Shown: one piece after another, positions 28,567-37,315 of the stretch
Layout of the letters: each line of letters begins with the position of its first letter
Position numbering within the stretch: the stretch's first letter is position 1
Origin: an uncultured Opitutia bacterium
GTDB taxonomy: Bacteria > Verrucomicrobiota > Verrucomicrobiia > Opitutales > Opitutaceae
Direction: 5' to 3'
Length of the DNA: 64,000 nucleotides
Assembly: GCA_903877135.1 (NCBI GenBank)
Contig: CAIRCN010000056.1
Coordinates: forward strand, 204,436-268,435
Translations under genes and position numbers: made by a program
Notes under the pieces: generated by a model
Databases searched by the model: none
The model's input: the letters and a program-made list of their open reading frames with translations, nothing else
What the model was told of the DNA's origin: nothing

Positions 28567-28570
28567 CCCC

Positions 28571-29552
28571 ATGAAAACCCACCAGCCCATCCTGAATCTC
28601 GACGATGTCCAAGCTGCGCGGCGGCGCCTCGCCGGCGGCCTCGGCCTGACGCCTTGCCGCATTGCGCCGGTGCTCTCGGAAATAGCCGGCGTCCGGATCT
28701 GGCTCAAGCGCGACGACCTCCAGCGCACCGGTTCGTTCAAGGAGCGAGGAGCGCGCCCGCGGTGTGGTCGCGGCTTCGGCGGGAAACCACGCGCTGGGGC
28801 TCGCCTACCATGGTGCGTCGCTCGGGGCAAAAATCACGGTTGTAATGCCCACGGGCGCAGCAGCCGTGAAAGTTGCCCGCTGCCGCAGTCTCGGCGCCAC
28901 GGTCGTGCTGCACGGCGAAAACTTCGAGCAGGCATACGCCCACGCTGCCGGGCTCGCGGCCGAGTCTGGCGTGGCGCTCGTGCATCCGTTCGACGACCTG
29001 CGCGTTATCGCCGGCCATGGCACAATGGTGCTAGAGATCCTTGATCAGGCGCCCGAGTTGGACACGTTGGTCGTGCCGGTCGGCGGTGGCGGCTTGCTAG
29101 CCGGCGTGGCGACCGTCGTCAAGTCACTCCGCCCAGATGTGCGCATCGTGACCGTCGAGCCGGAACACGCCGCGGGGTTCCTTGCCGCGCAACGCCACGG
29201 GGCGCCGCGGGCGGTCACGGTTGGGCCGACGCTCGCCGACGGTCTGGCCGTCGTCCGCGTGGGTGATATGACCTTTGCCGTCGCGGCGCCGTTGGTGGAT
29301 GGCTGCGTGACTGTGAGCGAGGACAATTTGGCGGGCGCAATGAGCCTGCTGGCGCGGCGCGCCGGGATTGTGGCCGAGGGTGCCGGGGCGGCAGCGCTGG
29401 CTGCCGTGCTAGCCGGGAAAATCGCCGGCCGCGCCATCGTGCTACCAATCTGCGGACGCAATATCGACCTGCGGGTGCACGAACAGATCATCGCGCACAG
29501 GCGGGGTTGGGCCCTGGCCCCGCTCCGTGCCGCTGAACCGGCCGCAGCCTGA
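28571..29552 (+). pseudogene. ilvA: Threonine dehydratase (short form), broken by a ~35-bp internal deletion and frameshift
   Basis: The first frame (from ATG 28571) gives a good N-terminus through RTGSFKERGA, including the PLP-binding Lys of SFK. Family members then have about 14 residues before GVVAxSAGNH; here only 7 nt separate the GA codons from GGT-GTG-GTC (about 28761), in another frame. The second frame runs on intact to 29552 with SAGNHALG, PVGGGGLLAGV and NIDLRVHEQII. The missing ~35 nt is not a multiple of three, so no full product can form. It lacks a C-terminal ACT domain. The gene still keeps its branched-chain attenuator. A sequencing or assembly error is possible and would explain an otherwise well-kept frame. 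Confidence 0.8.
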
Positions 29553-29560
29553 TTCGCATC

Positions 29561-30529
29561 TCAGGCGCGCGGGGCCGTGAGCCGCTCGGGCGACACTCCG
29601 CTCCGCACCGCGACGGTCGCGCAGACTTTGGGGACATACATGCGTGTCTCTGATGGCAGCGCCGCGGAAATTTCGCCGAAGGTTGTAGCGTTGTTCGCCG
29701 CGAGCAGCCGCCGAACGCGGCCCTCGCCGGCGTTGTAAGCGGCAAAGACGAGAGGCCACTCGCCGAACGTCGCGTGGAGCGTGCGCAGGTAATGCGCGGC
29801 CGCCCGGGCCGACTTCGTGGTGTCGCCACGATCGTCGGGGAGAAAGGTACTGAGGCCGAGCGCTCTGGCGGTGTTGGGCATGAGTTGAAACAGCCCTTTT
29901 GCCCCCGATGGACTGCGCACACTGGGGTTCAGCGTCGACTCGGCTTCGGCCAGCCAGGCGAGTTCAGCCGGCACGCCCTCGGCTGCGAACGCCGCCCGCA
30001 ATTCAGGCATCAACTTAGCGGCGCGCAGCGGCACCGGACGCGCCCGGACGCGCTGCACCCAGAGATCATAGTAGGGGATGAAAAACACCGGCGAAGGCGC
30101 GGGCTGGCCGGGCTGGGGAGTGGGCCGGATCGCCGGCGGTCGCGGTGACGGGAGTGCTGAGGCCTGCTTGGCCGCCTCGATGTAGTCCAGCCGTTCGGCG
30201 AGCCAGTCCGCGTAGTCCTTATAGCCGGGCAGCGCCCGCAAGGCGACGAGCGCGGCGCGAGCCTCGGGTTCGTATGCGGCCAGCTCCTTGAGGTCATTGT
30301 TATCGAGCGCGCGCTGCAGTCGGGTGGCAAACTGATCCCACAGCTCTTTGTTTGGAAATTCGAACTGCTCCTTGATCTCGGGTGGCGCATACTGGTCGAA
30401 CAGCGATTTGCCCAGGTTGTAGAGTTCGTCCGAGGACGGCTCCGCGGGTTTCGATGGAGCAGGCGGCGTTTCCGCCGCCCAGCCGGCGACAGCTGACCCT
30501 AGGAAAAAAATGACGAAACCGGAACGCAT
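29561..30529 (-). CDS. Lytic transglycosylase (SLT/GH23 domain), exported
   Basis: 322 residues from ATG 30529, giving a signal peptide (RSGFVIFFLGSAVAGWA). A Pro/Ala linker and an alpha-helical middle (residues 25-165) precede the catalytic SLT domain. That domain has AEAESTLNPSVRSPSGAKGL with the catalytic Glu, then FQLMPNTARALGL and AYNAGEGRVRRLL, all standard GH23 motifs. The enzyme cuts peptidoglycan glycan strands to 1,6-anhydro products in the periplasm. It converges with the broken ilvA and is divergent from miaB. Confidence 0.93.
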   Translation of the reverse strand: MRSGFVIFFLGSAVAGWAAETPPAPSKPAEPSSDELYNLGKSLFDQYAPPEIKEQFEFPNKELWDQFATRLQRALDNNDLKELAAYEPEARAALVALRALPGYKDYADWLAERLDYIEAAKQASALPSPRPPAIRPTPQPGQPAPSPVFFIPYYDLWVQRVRARPVPLRAAKLMPELRAAFAAEGVPAELAWLAEAESTLNPSVRSPSGAKGLFQLMPNTARALGLSTFLPDDRGDTTKSARAAAHYLRTLHATFGEWPLVFAAYNAGEGRVRRLLAANNATTFGEISAALPSETRMYVPKVCATVAVRSGVSPERLTAPRA

Positions 30530-30681
30530 GCGTAACAATGACACTGTCCAGCCATACAAGTTGCCTGGTCTGGCGCGAGTTCAGGTTGCACTCGGACGAT
30601 TTTTCGCCCACCGCGCCTTCAGGCTGGGTGGTTTCCCGTTTGACCCGTCGGTGAGAGCGTTTACTTAGGGCCGCTCTCCAC

Positions 30682-32043
30682 GTGAACCGGGTCCACATCA
30701 AAACCTACGGGTGTCAGATGAACGAACGCGACAGCGAGGCTGTTGCAGCGATGCTGCGCGCCCGCGGCTACCGGATAGTCGCCGACGAGGCGGACTGCGA
30801 CGTCCTGCTTCTCAACACCTGCTCGGTGCGCGATGCCGCCGAGCAAAAGGCCATCGGCAAGGCCGGCTACCTCCAGCAACGCAAGGCGAAGCAGCCCGAC
30901 TTCGTCCTCGGTATACTCGGCTGCATGGCGCAAAACCGCGGTGCGTCGCTGCTCGACCAGTTGCCCGACGTCGACCTCATCGTTGGCACGCAGAAGTTTC
31001 ACCAGGTGCCCGGCTATCTCGATAACCTTCGCGCCGCCCGCGCGGCGGGCACGCCCATTGGCGAGACCATCGTAGATATCGGCGAGGAGGCAGGTTCGCA
31101 GAACACCATTAAGGACCATGCGCTCGTGGAGAAACAGGTCAGTGCGTTCGTCTCGATCCAGCAGGGCTGCAACATGGACTGCTCGTTCTGCATCGTCCCA
31201 AAAACGCGTGGCGACGAGAGGTCGCGGCCGATGGACGAGATCGTCGCCGAATGCCGCGCCCTGGTGGAGCGCGGCGTGCGCGAAATCACACTGCTCGGGC
31301 AGATCGTCACAAGCTACGGCCGCCGCGACTACGCACACACGGACGGCGTGACGCCGTTCGTGCAGTTGCTCGAGCGCGTGCACGCCATCGACGGCCTCGA
31401 ACGCATCCGCTTCACTTCGCCGCACCCGCGCGGTTTCCGGGACGACCTCGTCGCCGCCTACGGCCAGCTACCCAAGCTGTGCGGCTACGTCCATCTACCG
31501 CTCCAGTCTGGCAGCAACCGCATCCTCCGCGCGATGAACCGCCCCTACACCCGCGAACGCTACCGCGAGATCGTCGATGCACTCCGCGCGGTGCGCGCCG
31601 ACATGTATTTTTCAACCGACGTGATCGTCGGTTTTCCCGGCGAGACCGACGAGGATTTTGCGCAGACGCGCGAACTCTTCGAGGCCTGCAACTACGACAT
31701 GGCTTATGTTTTCAAATATTCGATCCGCACGGGCACTCCCGCCGCGACGATGGCCGACCAGATGCCCGACGAGGTGAAGGAGGCCCGCAATCAGACCCTG
31801 CTCGATATCCTCCAAAAAAACTCCCTCCGCCGCAACGCCCAGCTGCTCGGCACGGTCGAGGAAGTGCTGGTGGAAGGACCCGACAAGACAGGCGACCGCT
31901 TCACCGGACGCACGCGCGGCAACCGCGTGTGTGTGTTCGAGGCCGATCCGCGGTTGATCGGATCGCTCGTTCCGCTGCGGATCGAGCGCGCCAGCGTGAG
32001 CACGCTTTACGGCGAGTTGGTGCTGGCCGGGGTGGAAGGCTGA
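30682..32043 (+). CDS. miaB: tRNA-2-methylthio-N6-dimethylallyladenosine synthase
   Basis: 453 residues from GTG 30682. The N-terminal UPF0004 domain has the three cluster cysteines in YGCQMN, LNTCSVR and LGCMAQ; the radical-SAM site is CNMDCSFC; the C-terminal TRAM domain is present (VEEVLVEGPDKTGDRFTGRTRGNRVCVF region). The pattern YGCQMN and the SVRDAAEQK block point to MiaB rather than MtaB or RimO. It adds the methylthio group to i6A37 in tRNA. The next gene, a membrane protein, starts 58 bp downstream. Confidence 0.95.
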   Translation: MNRVHIKTYGCQMNERDSEAVAAMLRARGYRIVADEADCDVLLLNTCSVRDAAEQKAIGKAGYLQQRKAKQPDFVLGILGCMAQNRGASLLDQLPDVDLIVGTQKFHQVPGYLDNLRAARAAGTPIGETIVDIGEEAGSQNTIKDHALVEKQVSAFVSIQQGCNMDCSFCIVPKTRGDERSRPMDEIVAECRALVERGVREITLLGQIVTSYGRRDYAHTDGVTPFVQLLERVHAIDGLERIRFTSPHPRGFRDDLVAAYGQLPKLCGYVHLPLQSGSNRILRAMNRPYTRERYREIVDALRAVRADMYFSTDVIVGFPGETDEDFAQTRELFEACNYDMAYVFKYSIRTGTPAATMADQMPDEVKEARNQTLLDILQKNSLRRNAQLLGTVEEVLVEGPDKTGDRFTGRTRGNRVCVFEADPRLIGSLVPLRIERASVSTLYGELVLAGVEG

Positions 32044-32101
32044 AAGAGCGGACTCGCCTGCGCCGCTTTCACCCTTCAACTTCCACTTTTCAATTTTCCT
32101 G

Positions 32102-32641
32102 ATGTCACTCCTCCTCGCCACGCTCCTTCCCGGCCTCCTGTTGGTGATTTTGGGCCTGCCGCTGCTCCTGAACCATTCCGTCGCCGTCGCCGCGCTGAAG
32201 TCACTGCCGCGCTCCACCTCGGCCGCCGTCGTGTGCTTTGGCGCCGGCTCACTGTGGTTCCTATGGAATGTCTGGAACCTCTCCCGCGCGGATTTTGGCG
32301 AATACCGGACGTTGCTCACGATCGGTTTCGCGGCGGTCGCCGTGTTGTCGTTCAAATGCGTGCCGGATTTCCTCGCCGTGCGCGGGTTGTGTGTGCTCGT
32401 GCTGTTGTCGGCGTCGCCGCTGTTGGGTGCCGCTTACATGGAATATCAGCATCCGCAGCGGCTGTTCCTGGTGACTTTCGTTTACGTTTTGATCGCCCTG
32501 GCCATCTGGCTCGGCGCGTCGCCCTTCCGGCTGCGGGACTTTTTTGAATGGCTCTTTGCCCGGCCGGGGCGCACACGGGCGGCGGGCGCGGCCTTGCTGG
32601 GTTACGGGCTGCTGCTGACCGTGGTGGCGTTCACCTATTGA
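32102..32641 (+). CDS. Multi-pass membrane protein, function unknown
   Basis: 179 residues with about five hydrophobic segments (3-24, 40-62, 70-88, 95-112, 120-140) and a final one at 158-178. It is rich in Leu and has no recognisable family motif. It lies between miaB and gmk, 9 bp before the gmk start, so it is probably cotranscribed with gmk. Codon use matches the neighbours. I do not recognise it. Confidence 0.8.
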   Translation: MSLLLATLLPGLLLVILGLPLLLNHSVAVAALKSLPRSTSAAVVCFGAGSLWFLWNVWNLSRADFGEYRTLLTIGFAAVAVLSFKCVPDFLAVRGLCVLVLLSASPLLGAAYMEYQHPQRLFLVTFVYVLIALAIWLGASPFRLRDFFEWLFARPGRTRAAGAALLGYGLLLTVVAFTY

Positions 32642-32650
32642 CACGCCGCC

Positions 32651-33253
32651 GTGAGCACCGAGCCGCCCGTTCTTCTGGTCATCGCCGGTCCGGCCGGCTC
32701 GGGCAAGAGCACGCTGTGCGACCGGCTCGTCCGCGAGGTGCCCGGATTTTTCCGCGTGATCACCACCACCACTCGCGCCCCGCGCGAGGGGGAAATCAAC
32801 GGCATCCACTACCACTTTCTCTCGCCCGGGCAATTCGACGAAAAGATCGCCGCCGGGGAGTTTCTCGAATGGGCCTGGGTCCACGGCAAACGCCGCTATG
32901 GCACGCTGGAGTCGAGTGTGATGGACCCGATGGCGGGCGGTCAGAGTCTCGTCATCAGTATCGACGTGCAAGGGGTGGAAAGCTTCAGGCGCGCCGCGCG
33001 GACCAACCCGCTGCTCGCGCGCCGGATGACCACGGTCTTCATCGTGGTCGATCACGACCGGCTGGTCGCACGGATGCGGGCCCGGGCGCAGGATGACGAA
33101 GCGGAGATCGCCGGCCGCATGAAGACCGCGGAGCGCGAGCTGCGCGAGGCGCACAAGTTCGACTACATCATCGAGAGCCGAACGCGCGACGAGGACTTCG
33201 CAGCCCTGCTGAAAATTCTGGCACTCGCCCGCGCCAAAAGCGCGGCGGCCTGA
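32651..33253 (+). CDS. gmk: Guanylate kinase
   Basis: 200 residues from GTG 32651. The P-loop GPAGSGKST (residues 13-21), the GMP-binding TTTTRAPREGEINGIHYHF, and the lid and closing helix (RMKTAERELREAHKFDYII) match guanylate kinase, of the usual ~200-residue length. It converts GMP to GDP with ATP. It is 9 bp after the membrane-protein gene and converges with the CDGSH gene one base away. Confidence 0.95.
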   Translation: MSTEPPVLLVIAGPAGSGKSTLCDRLVREVPGFFRVITTTTRAPREGEINGIHYHFLSPGQFDEKIAAGEFLEWAWVHGKRRYGTLESSVMDPMAGGQSLVISIDVQGVESFRRAARTNPLLARRMTTVFIVVDHDRLVARMRARAQDDEAEIAGRMKTAERELREAHKFDYIIESRTRDEDFAALLKILALARAKSAAA

Positions 33254-33254
33254 G

Positions 33255-33491
33255 TCAGAGCTTCTTGTGGCTGCCGTCGCAGAACGCGCCGTTGGCCGAG
33301 TGCTTGCAGCCGCACCACGCCACTTTGCCTTCGGTGGCGATTTCGACTTTCTTCGGGGCGAAGCCGGTGCCCTTGTGCGAACCGTCGCAAAACGGCTGGT
33401 TTTTCGAACCGCCACAGGTGCAGAACCAGTAGGTGCCGGGTGCGGTGGCCTGAACATAGGGCGATTTCTGGGCGATGATAGGATCGGGCAT
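33255..33491 (-). CDS. Double CDGSH iron-sulfur domain protein
   Basis: 78 residues from ATG 33491. Two CDGSH motifs are complete: CTCGGSKNQPFCDGSH (about 24-39) and CGCKHSANGAFCDGSH (about 60-75), each giving a three-Cys-one-His [2Fe-2S] site. Bacterial two-motif proteins of this size are soluble monomers of unclear role, with pH- or redox-linked cluster transfer proposed. Its stop codon lies one base past the convergent gmk stop. Confidence 0.92.
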   Translation of the reverse strand: MPDPIIAQKSPYVQATAPGTYWFCTCGGSKNQPFCDGSHKGTGFAPKKVEIATEGKVAWCGCKHSANGAFCDGSHKKL

Positions 33492-33609
33492 GGAAGACAG
33501 GGATTGAATTACGGACACCACACCGTGAACCGAAAGCTCGGAAAGTTCAAGGTGCGAGCCGCAATTCGTTCTGGTTGGCCAAGCGCCGTCGTGTTGCTAG
33601 CGTCGTTCC

Positions 33610-34518
33610 ATGCATTCCTGGCAGAGTCCGCACGGCCGTCCGCTCCCACCCCTCGGGCCGCGCACCCTCATCATGGGCGTGCTGAACGTGACGCCCGACT
33701 CTTTTTCCGACGGCGGTGAGCTCGTTTCACCGCAGTCCATCATCGAACGTGCCGGACAGATGATCGAGGCCGGAGCTGACGTGTTGGACCTCGGTGGCGA
33801 ATCTACGCGGCCGGGCGCGGCAGCGGTTTCCGCTGCCGCGGAACTCGGCCGCGTGCTCCCTGCCATCGCGGCATTGCGCCGGTCGTGGCCATCGGTGCCG
33901 CTCTCAATCGACACCTACAAGGCCGAGGTAGCCGCCGCGGCCATCGCAGCTGGCGCAGATCTGATCAACGACATCTGGGGTTGCACCCACGGTCTCACCT
34001 CCGCGGAGCGCAACGCCTGGCAGGCCGCGGCGCGTGCCACCGGCCAGCCACCGCTGCCGTGCGCCTCCGCGATGGCCGAGACGGCCGCGCGATTGCGTTG
34101 CCCGATCATTCTCATGCACAACCGGCCCGACCGCGACTACCGCAATTTCTGGGCCGACCTCACGCTCGATTTCCGGCTGGGCCTCGCGCTCGCGCACGAC
34201 GCCGGCGTGGAGGACCGGCAGATCTGGCTCGATCCGGGTTTTGGTTTCGCAAAGGAGCCGCGCCACAATCTCGAGGTACTCAAGCATCTCCAGCGCGTCG
34301 TCGCGCTCGGTCATCCCGTGCTCGTCGGCACGTCGCGCAAATCCACCATCGGGAAAGTCCTCGGCACCGCCGTCGACCGCCGGCTCGAAGGCACTGGTGC
34401 CACAGTGGTGTGGGCGATTCAGCAGGGCGCGCGCATGATTCGCGTGCACGATGTCGCGGAAATGGTTCGCTTCGCCCGCATGGCCGACGCCATCAATGCC
34501 GGCCTCGCCTTCGCCTGA
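33610..34518 (+). CDS. folP: Dihydropteroate synthase
   Basis: 302 residues. The pterin-binding TIM barrel shows MGVLNVTPDSFSDGG, DLGGESTRPGA, PLSIDTYK, LINDIWG, the conserved DPGFGFAK and GTSRKSTIG. An extra ~25-residue segment (SAERNAWQAAARATGQPP) sits between strands. The enzyme joins pterin diphosphate to p-aminobenzoate. It is the first gene of a four-gene folate operon, with folB beginning 6 bp later. Confidence 0.96.
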   Translation: MHSWQSPHGRPLPPLGPRTLIMGVLNVTPDSFSDGGELVSPQSIIERAGQMIEAGADVLDLGGESTRPGAAAVSAAAELGRVLPAIAALRRSWPSVPLSIDTYKAEVAAAAIAAGADLINDIWGCTHGLTSAERNAWQAAARATGQPPLPCASAMAETAARLRCPIILMHNRPDRDYRNFWADLTLDFRLGLALAHDAGVEDRQIWLDPGFGFAKEPRHNLEVLKHLQRVVALGHPVLVGTSRKSTIGKVLGTAVDRRLEGTGATVVWAIQQGARMIRVHDVAEMVRFARMADAINAGLAFA

Positions 34519-34524
34519 CCACCC

Positions 34525-34899
34525 ATGGACCGACTCATTCTCCGCGACCTGCGTTTTTTTGGCTACCACGGGGTCTACCCCGAGGAGACCAAACGCGGTC
34601 AGCATTTCACCGCCACCGTTGAACTCGAACTTTCCCTCGCCGCCGCGGGCCAAAGCGACCGGCTCGACCACGCCATCGACTACTGCGCCGTGCAAGCCGT
34701 CGTGCGCGGAGTGATGGAAGGTCCGCCGCGCCACCTGATCGAAACGCTCGCCGAGCAGGTCGCAGCAAACCTGCTCGCGCACTTCCCAACGGTGTCCGCG
34801 GTCAATGTCGCGGTTGTCAAACCCGCGCCGGCGGTGACCTTCGACTTTGCCGGTGTCGCCGTGCGCATCCGCCGCGAGCGCGTCCCGCTGCCCGCATGA
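34525..34899 (+). CDS. folB: Dihydroneopterin aldolase
   Basis: 124 residues, the usual size. The N-terminal block DRLILRDLRFFGYHGVYPEE and the C-terminal LIETLAEQVAANLL plus VAVVKPAPAV match FolB. It splits dihydroneopterin to glycolaldehyde and the pterin used by FolK. It overlaps folK by 4 bp (ATGA), so the two are translationally coupled. The Tyr54-like substrate contact is in the HAIDYCAVQ stretch. Confidence 0.94.
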   Translation: MDRLILRDLRFFGYHGVYPEETKRGQHFTATVELELSLAAAGQSDRLDHAIDYCAVQAVVRGVMEGPPRHLIETLAEQVAANLLAHFPTVSAVNVAVVKPAPAVTFDFAGVAVRIRRERVPLPA

Positions 34900-35408
34900 C
34901 CGCGTCCGGCAAGCTGCGCCAAGCCCTTATTGGCGCTGGCGCCAATCTTGGCGACCGTCGCGCCACTTTGGAGACCGCCCTCGCGCGGCTCCGCGCGCAG
35001 CCCGGCGTCAGCGCCGTCGAGCGGTCGTCGTATTACGAAACCGATCCGGTCGGCTATCTCGAGCAACCGGCGTTTCTCAATCTCGCCGTTGGCATCGAAA
35101 CCACGCTGACGCCCGAGGCGCTCATGACCGCGCTGCTTACGATCGAACAGGAATTCGGCCGTGTGCGGACCGTCCGCTGGGGCCCTCGCACCATCGACCT
35201 CGACTTGCTGGCGTTCGAGGGCGAGGTCCGCACCGGGCCAGCCCTGACACTGCCGCACCCACGCATGCTCGAACGCCCCTTTGTCACCGTGCCGCTGCGC
35301 GAACTGCTGGCCGGCCCGCGTTTTCATTTCCCGCGTTGGGAGCATTTGCGTGCGCAATTGGGCCCGGACACCGCCGATCCCGCCTTCCTCCGTTTGTCCG
35401 ATGAGTGA
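34896..35408 (+). CDS. folK: Hydroxymethyl-dihydropterin pyrophosphokinase (HPPK)
   Basis: 170 residues. FolK motifs are GAGANLGDR at the N-terminus, SSYYETDPVG, LNLAVGIET, RTVRWGPRTIDLDLLAF with the Mg-binding Asp pair, and LPHPRMLERPFV. It phosphorylates the pterin for FolP. It overlaps folC by 8 bp: ATG 35401 of folC precedes this gene's stop. Confidence 0.95.
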   Translation: MTASGKLRQALIGAGANLGDRRATLETALARLRAQPGVSAVERSSYYETDPVGYLEQPAFLNLAVGIETTLTPEALMTALLTIEQEFGRVRTVRWGPRTIDLDLLAFEGEVRTGPALTLPHPRMLERPFVTVPLRELLAGPRFHFPRWEHLRAQLGPDTADPAFLRLSDE

Positions 35409-36693
35409 CTACGCAAACGCCGAACAGTATCTTGGCGCGTTGAAAAAACACGGCGTCCGCCTTGGGCTGGAGCGCATGGAGCACTGGGTGGCGGCGCTGG
35501 GTCATCCCGAAGCCGCCGTGCCGTGCGTGCACGTGGCCGGAACCAACGGCAAGGGCTCGGTTGCCGCGATGCTTGCCTCGATTTTCCGCACGGCCGGCTG
35601 GCGGACCGGACTCTACACGTCACCCCACCTCGTGCGCTTAGGCGAGCGCGTGCAAGTCAACGGCGTCCCGCTCACGGCCGCGGAAATTGCAGCCACCACC
35701 CGCGCGTTAGAACCGGTGGCGGCGGGGCTCGTGACCCCAGCCACGCCCGACGGGCATCCGAGTTATTTCGAGTTCATGACGGCGCTGGCTTTCCGGCATT
35801 TCGCCGCGCAACGCTGCGACTTTGCCGTGATCGAGACGGGGGTGGGCGGCCGGCTCGACGCCACCAATGTCGTCATGCCCGAGGTGAGCGTCATCACCTC
35901 GATTGGGCTCGACCACTGCGAGATGCTCGGCGACACGCTGGAGCAGATTGCCACCGAAAAGGCCGGCATCATCAAACCCGACCGCCCCGTCGTGCTCGGC
36001 CTTGTGCCAGCCGTCGCCGAGGCGGTGATTCGCTCCGCCGCCGCCCGGCACGGTGTGCGGGTGTGGTCGGTCGCGGAGGAATTTGGCGAAGCCCTCGCAC
36101 GTTATCCGCAAACGAATCTGGCCGGCGATTACCAGCGGTGGAACGCCGCCACGGCCGTGCTCGCTGCGCGGTTGCTGCCGCCGCGCTGGCGGCTAGACGA
36201 GGCGACCGTGGGGCGCGGCCTGCAGCAGGTCGTCTGGCCCGGCCGCTGGCAACGCACGAGGGTTGGCGGGCGGCTCATGCTCCTCGATGCGTCACACAAC
36301 GCCGAGGGCGCGCAGGTGCTCGGCGCCAACCTCGCGCGGCTCACGACGGAAACCGGTCGCGCGCCGGTCGTCATCGCCGGCGTGCTCGGCGCGGCGCGCG
36401 CCCGCCCGCTTTTCGAAGTGCTGGGCCGCCACGCCAGTGCGCTGCACCTCGTCGTGCCGCAACAGTCGCGCGCCTGCTCGCACGCCCAGCTCGAAGCGTT
36501 CGTGCCGGCCGGTTTTCGCGGCCGCGTGCGGCTCTCCACATTAATGGAGCTTTTCCCGTCACCGGGCATTCTCGCGGCGGACGGGACCGATGAGCCTGTC
36601 GTGGTTACCGGATCCATTTACCTCGTCGGTGAAGTGCTGGCCCGTCTCGATCCCACGCTTGGCCCCGTGGAAAGCGAGCTGCAGGATTTTTGA
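35401..36693 (+). CDS. folC: Folylpolyglutamate/dihydrofolate synthase
   Basis: 430 residues from ATG 35401; the frame is open upstream but that is folK sequence. The Mur-ligase ATP site is seen as HVAGTNGKGSVAAML, then the substrate loop TSPHLVRLGERVQVNG and GVGGRLDATNVVMPEV, and the C-terminal domain with LDASHNAEGAQVL. It adds glutamate to dihydropteroate and tetrahydrofolate. It ends the folP-folB-folK-folC operon, which lacks the first enzyme (FolE) in this window. Confidence 0.95.
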   Translation: MSDYANAEQYLGALKKHGVRLGLERMEHWVAALGHPEAAVPCVHVAGTNGKGSVAAMLASIFRTAGWRTGLYTSPHLVRLGERVQVNGVPLTAAEIAATTRALEPVAAGLVTPATPDGHPSYFEFMTALAFRHFAAQRCDFAVIETGVGGRLDATNVVMPEVSVITSIGLDHCEMLGDTLEQIATEKAGIIKPDRPVVLGLVPAVAEAVIRSAAARHGVRVWSVAEEFGEALARYPQTNLAGDYQRWNAATAVLAARLLPPRWRLDEATVGRGLQQVVWPGRWQRTRVGGRLMLLDASHNAEGAQVLGANLARLTTETGRAPVVIAGVLGAARARPLFEVLGRHASALHLVVPQQSRACSHAQLEAFVPAGFRGRVRLSTLMELFPSPGILAADGTDEPVVVTGSIYLVGEVLARLDPTLGPVESELQDF

Positions 36694-36697
36694 GTCA

Positions 36698-36722
36698 ACC
36701 CCACAAGGCTGCCTTGCGGTGT
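36698..36722. terminator. Imperfect hairpin after the folate operon
   Basis: CAAGG (36704-36708), loop CTG, CCTTG (36712-36716), extended outward with two mismatches (ACCCCA/GGTGT). It follows the folC stop by a few bases but has no T-run, so it is a tentative terminator. Confidence 0.35.
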
Positions 36723-36793
36723 GAGAGGCTTGCGCTGTTCCCGCGCCCACGACAGAAGTGTGGTCTGCGCGGTGTTCCCGTGCGGCCTTCCAC

Positions 36794-37255
36794 ATGCCCT
36801 CCAAGCCTATTCCCGGCTCCAGCGGCGACGTGATCACGACGCTGCCTTCGGCCTATACACCGCACGCCGCCACCGGCCTGCTGCACTTGCCGCGTTTTTT
36901 GGCGAAGTGCCGTTACGTAAAGGAGCACGGCGCGCTGCCACCGAGCTACGCGAAAAACTACAAGCGCGGCTGTGACCGCTTTCTCAGCCAGCACCTCGGC
37001 GTCCAGCCGGCCGAAGTGGAAAAAATTGTCCTCGAATCGGCGACCGAGGCGGAGATCGACGCGAGGTTGAAGCAGCTTTTGCCCGCCGACGTGCGCGCTG
37101 CGGCGTGGAACCGCCGCTACGTGCAGATGGGCATGACGACGGCTGGCCGCGAGTTTATCAGGGAGGCGCTGACCGCCATGGGCTGCGCGGACCGCGCAGA
37201 CGAAATCAGGAGCGTGCCCGACCTGATTGAATTCGATGAAGGCCGTATCGAGTGA
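36794..37255 (+). CDS. DUF5069-family protein
   Basis: 153 residues from ATG 36794. The core LHLPRFLAKCRYVKEH, with the following Tyr/Lys-rich stretch and a four-helix look, fits DUF5069, a family I associate with Verrucomicrobiota and Planctomycetes. No catalytic motif is evident. A strong bidirectional terminator lies 10 bp after its stop. Function is unknown. Confidence 0.7.
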   Translation: MPSKPIPGSSGDVITTLPSAYTPHAATGLLHLPRFLAKCRYVKEHGALPPSYAKNYKRGCDRFLSQHLGVQPAEVEKIVLESATEAEIDARLKQLLPADVRAAAWNRRYVQMGMTTAGREFIREALTAMGCADRADEIRSVPDLIEFDEGRIE

Positions 37256-37264
37256 AACAGTCTC

Positions 37265-37308
37265 AAAACAAACCAGCCACTCCTTGAGGGGAGTGGCTGG
37301 TTTGTTTT
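37265..37308. terminator. Strong bidirectional terminator, 19-bp perfect stem
   Basis: The arm from 37265 (AAAACAAACCAGCCACTCC) pairs completely with 37290-37308, loop TTGAGG. The outer A/T-rich base pairs supply a U-tract on both strands. It sits between the plus-strand DUF5069 gene and the minus-strand mini-histone and can end both transcripts. Confidence 0.93.
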
Positions 37309-37315
37309 GGGCCGT

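Noticed and set aside
28740..28775. Programmed ribosomal frameshift in the threonine-dehydratase gene
   Set aside because: No slippery heptamer or downstream structure is seen, and about a dozen residues are missing at the junction, which a frameshift alone cannot explain.
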